Assembly (NCBI GenBank): GCA_002721875.1
Contig: PBLU01000013.1
Coordinates: forward strand, 1 to 6,916
Source: Chloroflexota bacterium
GTDB lineage: Bacteria; Chloroflexota; Dehalococcoidia; UBA1151; TMED-70
Direction: 5' to 3'
DNA: 6,916 nt
Below, one piece after another: positions 1-5,400 of this stretch (the stretch's first letter is position 1; each line of letters begins with the position of its first letter). Position numbers and translations under genes: made by a program. The notes under the pieces are model-generated. The model was not told the DNA's origin. It saw nothing but the letters and a program-made list of their open reading frames with translations, and ran no database searches.

Positions 1-60
1 TTCTTTATCTTCATCATGATCTTCATCTGCATCATGATCTTCTTTATCTTCATCATGATC
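1..60 (-). repeat. Short in-frame tandem repeat coding for DHDEDKE-type units
   Basis: Bases 1-21 and 40-60 are identical 21-base units separated by an 18-base variant (22-39). Read on the minus strand they encode DHDEDKE, DHDADE and DHDEDKE. All units keep frame, so this is a coding repeat that can change copy number without disrupting the lipoprotein. It may extend beyond the left edge. Confidence 0.85.
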
Positions 61-198
61 TTCTGTATCATATAATGATTCTGTATAACCACCTGAACTA
101 CTATCATCGTATACTACTCTGTTATCTTCACCTGCTTGACAAGCAACAGCAAAAATAAATAATAATAAACTCATTAATAAAAGCTTAATTTTTTTCAT
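1..198 (-). CDS. Partial lipoprotein with Asp/His/Glu-rich repeats, second gene of the cobalamin-regulated operon
   Basis: The first 66 codons are present; the gene continues past the left edge. The start at 198 is preceded by AGGAG (205-209) with a 6-base spacer, inside the end of the permease gene. ATG (198-196) and the permease TGA (197-195) share ATGA, so translation is probably coupled. Residues 2-5 are basic, 6-20 hydrophobic, and AVAC ends in Cys21, a good signal-peptidase II lipobox. The mature protein should therefore be lipid-anchored outside the inner membrane. Residues 47-66 are almost only Asp, Glu, His and Lys, in repeats such as DHDEDKE. Being co-transcribed with a BtuC-type permease suggests a substrate-binding or accessory protein of that ABC importer. 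The acidic, histidine-containing stretch resembles the metal-binding loops of zinc/cobalt-binding proteins rather than typical BtuF. No folded domain is visible in the part present, so substrate is inference. Confidence 0.85.
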   Translation of the reverse strand, partial: MKKIKLLLMSLLLFIFAVACQAGEDNRVVYDDSSSGGYTESLYDTEDHDEDKEDHDADEDHDEDKE

Positions 199-1247
199 TT
201 TTTACTCCTAACTAAATTGTTTTTAAAAATCAAAAATATAAAAAAAGGTCCACCAATAAGACTCATTAAAACTCCAACTCTTATATCAACTGAAGCAAAT
301 ATAACTCTTGTAATAAAATCCATTGAGACTACAAAAAAACCACCAAGAAATGCAGATAATGGAATAACCAATCTATTATCATTTCCGATTAAGAGTCTTA
401 CGATATGGGGTACCACAAGTCCTACAAAAGCTAAAATTCCACTTACTGAAACTGCTGCTGATGTAGCAAGAGAGGTAAATACTAAACAAGATAATAGAGT
501 TTTATTTACATTTATCCCCAATGATGATGCATAATCATCTCCGATCATAATGAGATTTATTTCTTTAGATTTATAAATTAAAAATAATAATGAAATAATT
601 ATTATTGGTATGCTTACGTACAAATGTTCCCACCTAGTTGATTCAAAGCCTCCAATTAACCAATAAAAAATTGCTCTCATTTGTGAGGGGTTATCGCTTA
701 GATATACTGAAATTGTTATTAATGCGTTTAGGAATGTACCTATTGCAATACCACCTAACAAAAGTACAGAAGTTGATTTTCTTCCAGTTGATACAAATAT
801 CAAATAAACTACAATTGAAGCTAGCAATCCTCCTAAAAATGAAAAGGATGGAACTACTAATAGGTGAATTGAATGAATTGCAAAAGATATTGGAATAACA
901 GCACCCAAAGCTGATCCTGCTGAAACTCCCAAAATAGATGGATCAGCTAAAGGATTTCTGAACAATCCTTGCATTACGGCACCAGATATAGATAGAGCAA
1001 CTCCAACAAAAAAGGATAAAAGTATTCTTGGTAACCTAATATCATAAATTATTGATTCACTAACAGTGCCTGAATGACTAGAAGAAAAAATAATTGAAAA
1101 AACATCTGACAAAGGAATTCTAAATACACCTGTTGAAAGAGATATTGATGAAATCAATATTGATAAAATAAGGAAAGATAATAAATAAATTAGAAGTAGA
1201 TTTTTTTTATCTATTTGGTTGTATGAAGCGTTATTTATATTTTTCAT
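195..1247 (-). CDS. btuC: BtuC/FecCD-family ABC transporter permease, probably for cobalamin or a related corrinoid
   Basis: At 350 residues this is full length for the FecCD/BtuC inner-membrane permease family (normally ten helices). Family blocks are clear: RLPRILLSFFVGVALSISG at 71-89, then MQGLFRNPLADPSILGVSAG at 92-111; the ATPase-coupling loop GDDYASSLGIN at 236-246; GLVVPHIVRLLIG at 276-288; and VGVLMSLIGGPFF at 324-336. In the last block Arg323 replaces the proline common before VG. The family moves iron-siderophores, heme or B12. Here a cobalamin riboswitch lies directly upstream in the same direction, so B12 or another corrinoid is the best substrate call, with cobalt chelates as an alternative. 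The start at 1247 is the first in-frame ATG after an in-frame TGA. It has only a weak ribosome site and is half of a hairpin. It overlaps the downstream lipoprotein gene by 4 bases. No ATPase gene is in view. Confidence 0.9.
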   Translation of the reverse strand: MKNINNASYNQIDKKNLLLIYLLSFLILSILISSISLSTGVFRIPLSDVFSIIFSSSHSGTVSESIIYDIRLPRILLSFFVGVALSISGAVMQGLFRNPLADPSILGVSAGSALGAVIPISFAIHSIHLLVVPSFSFLGGLLASIVVYLIFVSTGRKSTSVLLLGGIAIGTFLNALITISVYLSDNPSQMRAIFYWLIGGFESTRWEHLYVSIPIIIISLLFLIYKSKEINLIMIGDDYASSLGINVNKTLLSCLVFTSLATSAAVSVSGILAFVGLVVPHIVRLLIGNDNRLVIPLSAFLGGFFVVSMDFITRVIFASVDIRVGVLMSLIGGPFFIFLIFKNNLVRSKK

Positions 1248-1279
1248 TGCTCAATTCATTTCTTTTTAAAGAGCAATGA
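1244..1279 (-). promoter_or_regulatory. Hairpin that sequesters the btuC start codon
   Basis: CATTGCTC in the leader RNA (from plus-strand 1271-1278) is perfectly complementary to GAGCAATG (1245-1252), which contains the btuC ATG. One more A-T pair (1244/1279) extends the stem to 9 pairs around an 18-base loop. A folded stem would hide the start codon. The inverted repeat is seen directly; its regulatory role is inferred from its position downstream of a cobalamin riboswitch. Confidence 0.55.
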
Positions 1280-1290
1280 GAAGAACCCAT

Positions 1291-1308
1291 ACTCCTTACG
1301 CGAAGAGT
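1291..1308 (-). promoter_or_regulatory. Riboswitch expression-platform hairpin (P13-like) enclosing a Shine-Dalgarno sequence
   Basis: In the leader RNA, ACTCTT (1308-1303) pairs with AAGGAGT (1297-1291), with one G-U pair, around a loop containing CGCG (1302-1299). The same self-complementary CGCG occurs in the aptamer L5 loop (1364-1367). This matches the L5-L13 kissing loop known from cobalamin riboswitches, in which ligand binding stabilises the hairpin that hides the ribosome site. The hidden element here is AAGGAG. Pairings are seen by eye; the mechanism is inferred from the family. Confidence 0.6.
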
Positions 1309-1317
1309 TGAATTTTC

Positions 1318-1427
1318 CTAAAAGGCAGGTCTCCTGACTTATGATTTTAATCAATTACAGTGGCGCGACCGTGATGGAATTTCACCATCTTCCCTATTCT
1401 CTCAATTGTGAGCACCTGATAGGATTA
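1318..1427 (-). ncRNA. Cobalamin riboswitch aptamer, compact class II-like
   Basis: Read on the minus strand, the conserved elements come in the right order. The P2-region hairpin has CTC/GAG arms after AGGTG (1416-1412). AATAGGGAA is followed by GATGG-TGAAATT-CCATC (stem and conserved loop). The L5 segment GGTCGCGCCACTG lies at 1370-1358, and the B12 box GTCAGGAGACCTGCC at 1338-1324. CAGGT near the 5' end pairs with ACCTG in the B12 box. Between CCACTG and the B12 box there is only a 4-5 bp hairpin (TGAT/ATCA), so the large P8-P12 region of adenosylcobalamin-selective class I aptamers is missing. That fits the class II (env8-type) form, which prefers methyl- or aquocobalamin; the ligand preference is inference. 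It controls the btuC operon, repressing when ligand is bound. Confidence 0.93.
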
Positions 1428-1431
1428 TTAC

Positions 1432-1854
1432 ATGTCTTATTATAATGAATTAAAAATAATATTTCTTAACAAAATCGTTTATATTATTGCTCTATCAATT
1501 TTTATTTTTTGGGGATGCTCTAAAAATATTGAAATATATGAAGACGGTAATTTAGTTGATTCTTTGAGCTGGGATAAAACTTATGTAATATCATTAGAAG
1601 CTCCAAGAAATTCTGTTTGTTGGATTGAGACTGATACAGAAAATATAGATTACTTCTCTGGGGCTATATTAAGTGATAATGACGTAACACATATTTCAAA
1701 AGGTGAATTTATAAGCAAACTTGATTTTTTGAACTTTGAAATATTATTAAAGAAAGATTTTTCTCTAAATATTCCAAAAAATTCTAAAATTAATATTAAT
1801 ATTAATTGTAATAACGACGAATTAAAGTTTAAAAAAACCTATGATATTAACTGA
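1432..1854 (+). CDS. Exported, probable lipoprotein of unknown function
   Basis: This is a 140-residue protein I do not recognise. Lys8 and Lys14 precede a hydrophobic run (about 15-27) ending FWGC with Cys29. This looks like a lipoprotein signal, but Phe and Trp at -3 and -2 are unusual, so an uncleaved N-terminal anchor is possible. The remainder is polar with alternating beta-type patterns (INININC near 120-126). Cys63 and Cys126 could form a disulfide outside the cytoplasm. The start at 1432 has AGGA at 1421-1424 with a 7-base spacer, and no other ATG, GTG or TTG in frame precedes the hydrophobic segment. It leads a three-gene run: 21 bases to a small membrane protein, then 6 bases to an opine dehydrogenase. 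The 5' end overlaps the opposite-strand riboswitch promoter. Real gene: likely; function: unknown. Confidence 0.72.
   Translation: MSYYNELKIIFLNKIVYIIALSIFIFWGCSKNIEIYEDGNLVDSLSWDKTYVISLEAPRNSVCWIETDTENIDYFSGAILSDNDVTHISKGEFISKLDFLNFEILLKKDFSLNIPKNSKINININCNNDELKFKKTYDIN
1439..1469 (-). promoter_or_regulatory. Probable promoter of the riboswitch/btuC operon
   Basis: A perfect TATAAT -10 reads on the minus strand at 1444-1439, with a weak -35 (TTAAGA, 1469-1464, 4 of 6 matches, 19-base spacer). Transcription would start about 1433-1431, a few bases before the aptamer begins. The promoter lies inside the first codons of the divergent gene that starts at 1432. Confidence 0.5.
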
Positions 1855-1875
1855 TAATTTATTAGAATAATTATT

Positions 1876-2130
1876 ATGAAAAACTATTATACTATTCTAA
1901 AAGAGTATCAAGAAAGAAATAAATATAAAGTTATAAGTGAGCCTGAAGTAATGCTACAAAACGATGAAAACCTAGAAAAGCTTCTAAAATTTGTTATTGC
2001 CCCATCTGTAGGCTTTCTGTCTATTATAATGACTGCAGTAATTCTTTTAGCACTATACCTTATATTTTATGCTCTAGTTGAGTACAATCCTACTATATGG
2101 GATATGCTTGGAAGTAAGCATCTAGGTTAA
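1876..2130 (+). CDS. Small single-pass membrane protein of unknown function
   Basis: This is an 84-residue protein I do not recognise. The first 37 residues are polar and charged (KEYQERNKYK, ENLEKLLK). A single hydrophobic helix spans about 38-68 (FVIAPSVGFL through LALYLIFYALV), and a short tail ends WDMLGSKHLG. There is no signal peptidase site, so it should sit in the inner membrane with the basic N-terminus inside. CbtB, another small cobalamin-linked membrane protein, was considered, but the C-terminal histidine cluster is absent. There is no clear Shine-Dalgarno upstream (ATTAGAATAATTATT precedes ATG). The 21-base and 6-base gaps to its neighbours argue for one transcript with the lipoprotein-like and opine dehydrogenase genes. 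Confidence 0.68.
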   Translation: MKNYYTILKEYQERNKYKVISEPEVMLQNDENLEKLLKFVIAPSVGFLSIIMTAVILLALYLIFYALVEYNPTIWDMLGSKHLG

Positions 2131-2136
2131 GTATAA

Positions 2137-3207
2137 ATGTCTAAAAATATTACCGTTATGGGCTCAGGTAATACTGGTCTTTCTACTGCTCTAAAATTAA
2201 AAAATGATGGTCATAGTGTATGTTTGTTTGAATTACCAGAATTCTCTGAATCTACGAGCAAAATGAAAGAAAACCTTTCTTTAAGTCTTCTTTCAGAAGA
2301 AATTAATTTAAAACTAGACCTTATAACAAATGATTGTAATCAGGCTGTTGAATATTCCAAAATAATTATACTTTGTGTACCTGCATATGCTCATCATTCC
2401 TATGCAAAGATATTAAGTGGAAAAGTAACAAATGAACATATAGTTGTAATAATGCCTGGTACATTGGGTTCTTTAGAGCTAAAGTCCTACTTCTTGGATA
2501 ATAATTCAGAAATACCAATTATTGGTGAAACAGACACATCACCTTTTGTATGCAGAAAGACTGGTAATTCAGAAGCTGTAATATTAGGAGAGGTCCCAAA
2601 TTTAGGAATTGGGATAATGCCAAAATCTAAAACAGCGGAAACCATTAATGTCTTATCTGATTTTTTCACTGGACTAGTCTCATATGAGGATGTTCTAGAA
2701 TGCGGTTTATCTTCATTAAATCCAGTAATGCATCCTGCTGGGGTTATTCTAAACGCAGGAAGAATAGAAAAATCTGAAGGAGAATTCTTTTTTTATAATG
2801 AAGGGATTACAGAAAGTGTATCTGGTGTAATTGAATCTGTTGATCTTGAAAGAAGAAAGATAGGAAATTTTTTTGGATATAAATTAGATAAAGTTGCAGA
2901 TTCTTTCCATAAAGCAGGATTTGGCCAAAAAGGTACCCTTATAGAAACAATATCTAGTAGCGATATGCTTACTTCACTCAAAGCTCCTGGAGTAATAAAC
3001 CATCGATGGCTAACAGAAGATATATCATATGGTATTTACACTTGGAGTGCAATAGGTGAAAAATTTGAAATTAATACTCATACTATGAAAACTCTCATAG
3101 AAATGGGATCAATATTACTCAAAAAAGATCTTAAGAAAACTGGGAGAAAACTTAAGGATTTAGGTATAGAAAAAATGACTTTAGATGAAATAAAAAATTA
3201 TTTATAA
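2137..3207 (+). CDS. NAD(P)-dependent opine (octopine/nopaline-type) dehydrogenase
   Basis: This family reductively condenses an amino group of an amino acid with a 2-oxo acid, or runs the reverse, using NAD(P)H in the cytoplasm. The 356-residue protein has both expected domains. The N-terminal Rossmann fold has GSGNTG at 9-14, a hydrophobic strand ending LCVP at 79-82, and MPGTLGSLE at 106-114. The C-terminal octopine-dehydrogenase domain has NPVMHP at 195-200 with the conserved His199, and HRWLTEDISYG at 289-299 with conserved acidic residues. Length is normal (about 350-400). Amino-acid and keto-acid partners cannot be read from sequence, and 2-dehydropantoate/glycerol-3-phosphate dehydrogenase relatives share only the N-terminal half. 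It is the third gene of a run with two small envelope proteins. Its stop lies inside TTATAA, shared with the convergent Ldh2-family gene. A metallophore-type opine is possible but unsupported, as no nicotianamine-synthase-like gene is in view. Confidence 0.88.
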   Translation: MSKNITVMGSGNTGLSTALKLKNDGHSVCLFELPEFSESTSKMKENLSLSLLSEEINLKLDLITNDCNQAVEYSKIIILCVPAYAHHSYAKILSGKVTNEHIVVIMPGTLGSLELKSYFLDNNSEIPIIGETDTSPFVCRKTGNSEAVILGEVPNLGIGIMPKSKTAETINVLSDFFTGLVSYEDVLECGLSSLNPVMHPAGVILNAGRIEKSEGEFFFYNEGITESVSGVIESVDLERRKIGNFFGYKLDKVADSFHKAGFGQKGTLIETISSSDMLTSLKAPGVINHRWLTEDISYGIYTWSAIGEKFEINTHTMKTLIEMGSILLKKDLKKTGRKLKDLGIEKMTLDEIKNYL

Positions 3208-3220
3208 TTTCTTTAAGTCA
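3170..3220 (-). terminator. Probable terminator of the Ldh2-family gene, inside the opine dehydrogenase 3' end
   Basis: An A+T-rich stem pairs TGACTT (3176-3181) with AAGTCA (3215-3220). After an internal loop, GAAATAAA (3187-3194) pairs with TTTAT-ATTTC (3201-3211, one bulged base), leaving a 6-base loop. On the minus strand the stem runs into six Ts (from A3170-3175), as in an intrinsic terminator. On the plus strand no T run follows. Both convergent stop codons lie in the stem. The low G+C of the stem limits confidence. Confidence 0.45.
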
Positions 3221-4320
3221 AAATTTAGATCGAGCTCAGCTTTTATATTTTCAAACCATTCTATGACTTTATAGTGATAAGGTATTCCATTCTTGAGCCT
3301 TACCTGTGTTTCTTCATATTCAGGTAACCCTGCATATACAACTCTATCTTGTCCTTTAACAGGAGGTGTTTCTGCTAAACCTCTAAGAAAATCATCCATA
3401 TCTTTTTTAAATTTACTTGCATCAATAAAGCCGTCAATCTTAATAGCCTGGACAAAGTGACCCATTTCACCATAAGTATTAGGAGGCATCAAAAAGCCAG
3501 CTCCCATACCACTCAAAATGTCACAAAATACTTCTGCTACTGCAGCGTATCCATAGCCCTTATGAGATCCATTTTCTCTAGTACCACCAAAAGGAAGCAT
3601 CATATAGTCTTCTCTATTATCAGGTAAATCAACTTCATCTAAAACTGGATTACCTGAAGAATCTGTTATCCAAGCAGGGTCCATTTTTGCTCCTACTCTT
3701 TTTGCTAGTCCCAGCTTATTCCCTGCTACTTGAGTTGTTGCAATATCAAAAACAAAAGGAGGTTCTTTATCAGCAGGAATAGCATAAGCCCATGGATTTG
3801 TAGCAAATCTTTTTTCTGCTCCATGCGTTGGAACAGAGCTAAGTGAGTTTCCTGCAGTCATAGTAAGGCCTATCATATCGTGTTCAAGAGGCATCATTGA
3901 ATGATAAGCAAGCATTCCAATATGTCTTGAATTATGAACAGCGACTGAACCAGAACCATATTTTTCCGCTTTCTCTATTGCTATTTCCATTGCTTTAGGT
4001 AAAACGTGTAACCCCAATCCGTCATCACCATCAATATTCGCAGTAGTTGGGGTTTCTCTTGTTATCTTAATATTTGGCTTTGGGTTAATTCCTAAATCTT
4101 TCGAACCAGCAGCAAATCTCTCAACATAAACTGGGAGCATATTAGAAACCCCATGGCTTTCACATCCCCGTAAGTCAGAAACCATCAAAACCTCAGCAGA
4201 TAACTGTGAATCTTCTTCGGAAAGACCCATTTTCAAAAATATTTCTTTAGTCGCAGCAGTCATTGACTCAGAGTCTACAAGGACTTGGTCTTCTTTAGGT
4301 ACTAAAAATCGTTCTAACAT
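3202..4320 (-). CDS. Ldh2-family malate/L-lactate dehydrogenase (NAD(P)-dependent 2-oxo acid or cyclic imino acid reductase family)
   Basis: This 372-residue cytoplasmic enzyme belongs to the Ldh2/MDH2 oxidoreductase family, unrelated to Rossmann-fold lactate dehydrogenases. Family blocks are present: DLRGCESHGVSN at 49-60 (Arg51, His56), HNSRHIGMLAYH at 129-140 (His133), a nucleotide-binding stretch around 156-182 (AGNSLSSV, RFATNPWAYAIP), and GSHKGYGYA at 251-259 (His253, Lys254). Members act on malate, lactate, sulfolactate, ureidoglycolate or delta1-piperideine-2-carboxylate, so the substrate is open. The start has AGGAG at 4331-4335, 10 bases before ATG. The gene is convergent with the opine dehydrogenase, overlapping by 6 bases, and divergent from the tRNA across 104 bases. 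That gap is A+T-rich with several possible -10 boxes and no clear single promoter. Both dehydrogenases can act on 2-oxo acid-derived metabolites, but being on opposite strands gives no proof of a shared pathway. Confidence 0.92.
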   Translation of the reverse strand: MLERFLVPKEDQVLVDSESMTAATKEIFLKMGLSEEDSQLSAEVLMVSDLRGCESHGVSNMLPVYVERFAAGSKDLGINPKPNIKITRETPTTANIDGDDGLGLHVLPKAMEIAIEKAEKYGSGSVAVHNSRHIGMLAYHSMMPLEHDMIGLTMTAGNSLSSVPTHGAEKRFATNPWAYAIPADKEPPFVFDIATTQVAGNKLGLAKRVGAKMDPAWITDSSGNPVLDEVDLPDNREDYMMLPFGGTRENGSHKGYGYAAVAEVFCDILSGMGAGFLMPPNTYGEMGHFVQAIKIDGFIDASKFKKDMDDFLRGLAETPPVKGQDRVVYAGLPEYEETQVRLKNGIPYHYKVIEWFENIKAELDLNFDLKKL

Positions 4321-4424
4321 AATTTATAATCTCCTGATGAATATAAGATATAATTTTTATAATACACCTTATTTTTAGAAATTTGTAATATATTAAATAA
4401 GTAGAAGATATATTTTCTTATCAT

Positions 4425-4500
4425 GCCCCCGTAGCTCAGTGGCTAGAGCAGGGCCCTCTTAAGGCCAAGGTCCTAGGTTCGAATCCTAGTGGGGGTACCA
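4425..4500 (+). tRNA. trnK: tRNA-Lys, anticodon CTT, CCA encoded
   Basis: The full cloverleaf can be drawn: acceptor GCCCCCG with TGGGGGT, D stem GCTC/GAGC, anticodon loop CTCTTAA with CTT at 4458-4460 (reads AAG, lysine), T arm CTAGG-TTCGAAT-CCTAG, discriminator A4497 and encoded CCA at 4498-4500. Oddities are G-U pairs at 1-72 and 7-66 and a G-A mismatch at 27-43. A possible -10 (TATATT, 4409-4414) lies 10 bases upstream; the best -35 (TTGTAA, 4383-4388) has a poor 20-base spacer. A hairpin follows at 4516. Confidence 0.96.
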
Positions 4501-4511
4501 ATTTTGAATAC

Positions 4512-4536
4512 AAAAAAAAGGTTAGTATAACTTTTT
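4512..4536. terminator. Hairpin between the tRNA and the Anbu gene, likely a two-way terminator
   Basis: AAAAGGTTA (4516-4524) pairs with TAACTTTTT (4528-4536) around a 3-base loop, with one G-T pair. On the plus strand the Ts of the right arm follow the tRNA. On the minus strand the stem is followed by a run of Ts complementary to A4512-4519, 17 bases beyond the Anbu stop. The two transcripts converge here, so one compact element could end both. Confidence 0.6.
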
Positions 4537-4552
4537 ATATTATTATCTCTGA

Positions 4553-5284
4553 TTATTCTTCCCAATGAAAACTGGGTAAATCTTTGAATGATGAAATGAT
4601 TTTTTCATGCCAAATATCTGAAAGATTCATAAAATATGGTGTATCCAACCTAAGTTTATCTTTCAAATCAAGATTTATATTATTATTTTTGTAAACAACA
4701 AAATCAATTGGTGGGCCTACAGTAAGATCACTTCGCATTGTAGAGTCTATTGAAACTAAAGCTGCTCGAGCCGCATCGCCCAAAGAGGTTTCTTTTTGAA
4801 TTACTCTATCTAAAATTGGTTTTCCATATTTTGTTTCTCCTATTTGGAAATAAGGACTATCTTCCGAAGATAATATGTAATTCCCTTCTGGATAAATCAA
4901 GAAAGCTTTTTGACTTTGCCCCTTAATTTGGCCTCCAAGTATGAAAAATGAGGAAAAATTAAGATTTCCTTGATTAATATTTTCAATATTTTTTTCAGAA
5001 TATTCGACTGATAATTTACCAATGTAACTTGCCATTTCTTCAAGATCATTACAAGTATTTAAATTTAATTCATCTTTAGGATTTTTTAAATCAGTTTCTA
5101 ATCTATGAAAGACATTTTGAGAAGTTGATAAATTTCCAGATGTAAGTAAAACTACACATCTATCACCGACACTGTAGGTAAACATTTTAGAATAAGAATT
5201 ATAATCATCTAATCCTGCATTAGTTCTAGAATCAGATGCAAATACCATTCCTTCATCTACTTTTATAGCTAAACAATAAGTCAT
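4553..5284 (-). CDS. Anbu-type proteasome-like peptidase (HslV/20S relative, COG3484)
   Basis: Ntn-hydrolase fold protein of 243 residues, a normal Anbu length. It begins MTYCLAIKVDEG, so Thr2 becomes the N-terminal nucleophile when Met is removed. It is followed by FASDSRTNAG (15-24) with the conserved Asp18, YSKMF (31-35) with Lys33, ETKYGKPILDR (150-160), and a segment at 179-194 (IDSTMRSDLTVGPPID) typical of Anbu. Anbu assembles into large self-compartmentalised rings; its physiological substrate is not settled. The open frame reaches 5437, but the extra 51 residues would put residues before the catalytic Thr, match no family feature and overlap the divergent gene. GGAG (5301-5298) lies 13 bases before this ATG, farther than ideal. 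It sits head-to-head with an ATP-grasp/alpha-E pair, the usual Anbu partners, implying a shared peptide-modification or turnover role. Confidence 0.93.
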   Translation of the reverse strand: MTYCLAIKVDEGMVFASDSRTNAGLDDYNSYSKMFTYSVGDRCVVLLTSGNLSTSQNVFHRLETDLKNPKDELNLNTCNDLEEMASYIGKLSVEYSEKNIENINQGNLNFSSFFILGGQIKGQSQKAFLIYPEGNYILSSEDSPYFQIGETKYGKPILDRVIQKETSLGDAARAALVSIDSTMRSDLTVGPPIDFVVYKNNNINLDLKDKLRLDTPYFMNLSDIWHEKIISSFKDLPSFHWEE

Positions 5285-5350
5285 ATTAAGTTCATTTCTC
5301 CAGTATATTTTCCATCTCTGAAACAAAAGATTAACATATTTGAAATCTTT

Positions 5351-5380
5351 TTGATAAATAATTAATAGTATTAATATAAT
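5351..5380 (+). promoter_or_regulatory. Sigma70-type promoter of the ATP-grasp/alpha-E operon
   Basis: TTGATA (5351-5356, 5 of 6 matches) and a perfect TATAAT (5375-5380) are separated by 18 bases. Transcription should start near A5386, leaving only about 15 bases before TTG at 5401. In this A+T-rich background it is the best promoter in the window. The opposite-strand Anbu promoter is less clear: TATACT (5307-5302) overlaps its GGAG and has no good -35. Confidence 0.65.
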
Positions 5381-5400
5381 ATTACATTTTGGAAGCTTTA

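Noticed and set aside
1..60. CRISPR-like or regulatory repeat array
   Set aside because: The units are 18-21 bases without spacers and are in frame within a coding sequence.
217..898. Plus-strand open frames of 105 and 86 codons opposite the permease gene
   Set aside because: They lie antisense to a complete BtuC/FecCD gene with family motifs; their translations show no recognisable domain and reflect low-stop A+T-rich coding DNA.
1790..1812. ATTAAT-type direct repeats
   Set aside because: Short A+T-rich low complexity encoding INININ in the unknown lipoprotein-like gene; no sign of a binding array.
1876..2130. CbtB-like cobalt transporter subunit
   Set aside because: It is a small membrane protein near a cobalamin riboswitch, but it lacks the C-terminal histidine motif, has no CbtA neighbour and is not on the riboswitch-controlled strand.
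2487..2981. Minus-strand open frames of 60 and 62 codons opposite the opine dehydrogenase
   Set aside because: They are antisense to conserved Rossmann/opine domain sequence, with no ribosome site and no recognisable protein.
4425..4500. tRNA gene as an integration site for a mobile element
   Set aside because: No duplicated tRNA 3' end, integrase or recombination gene is visible within the window.
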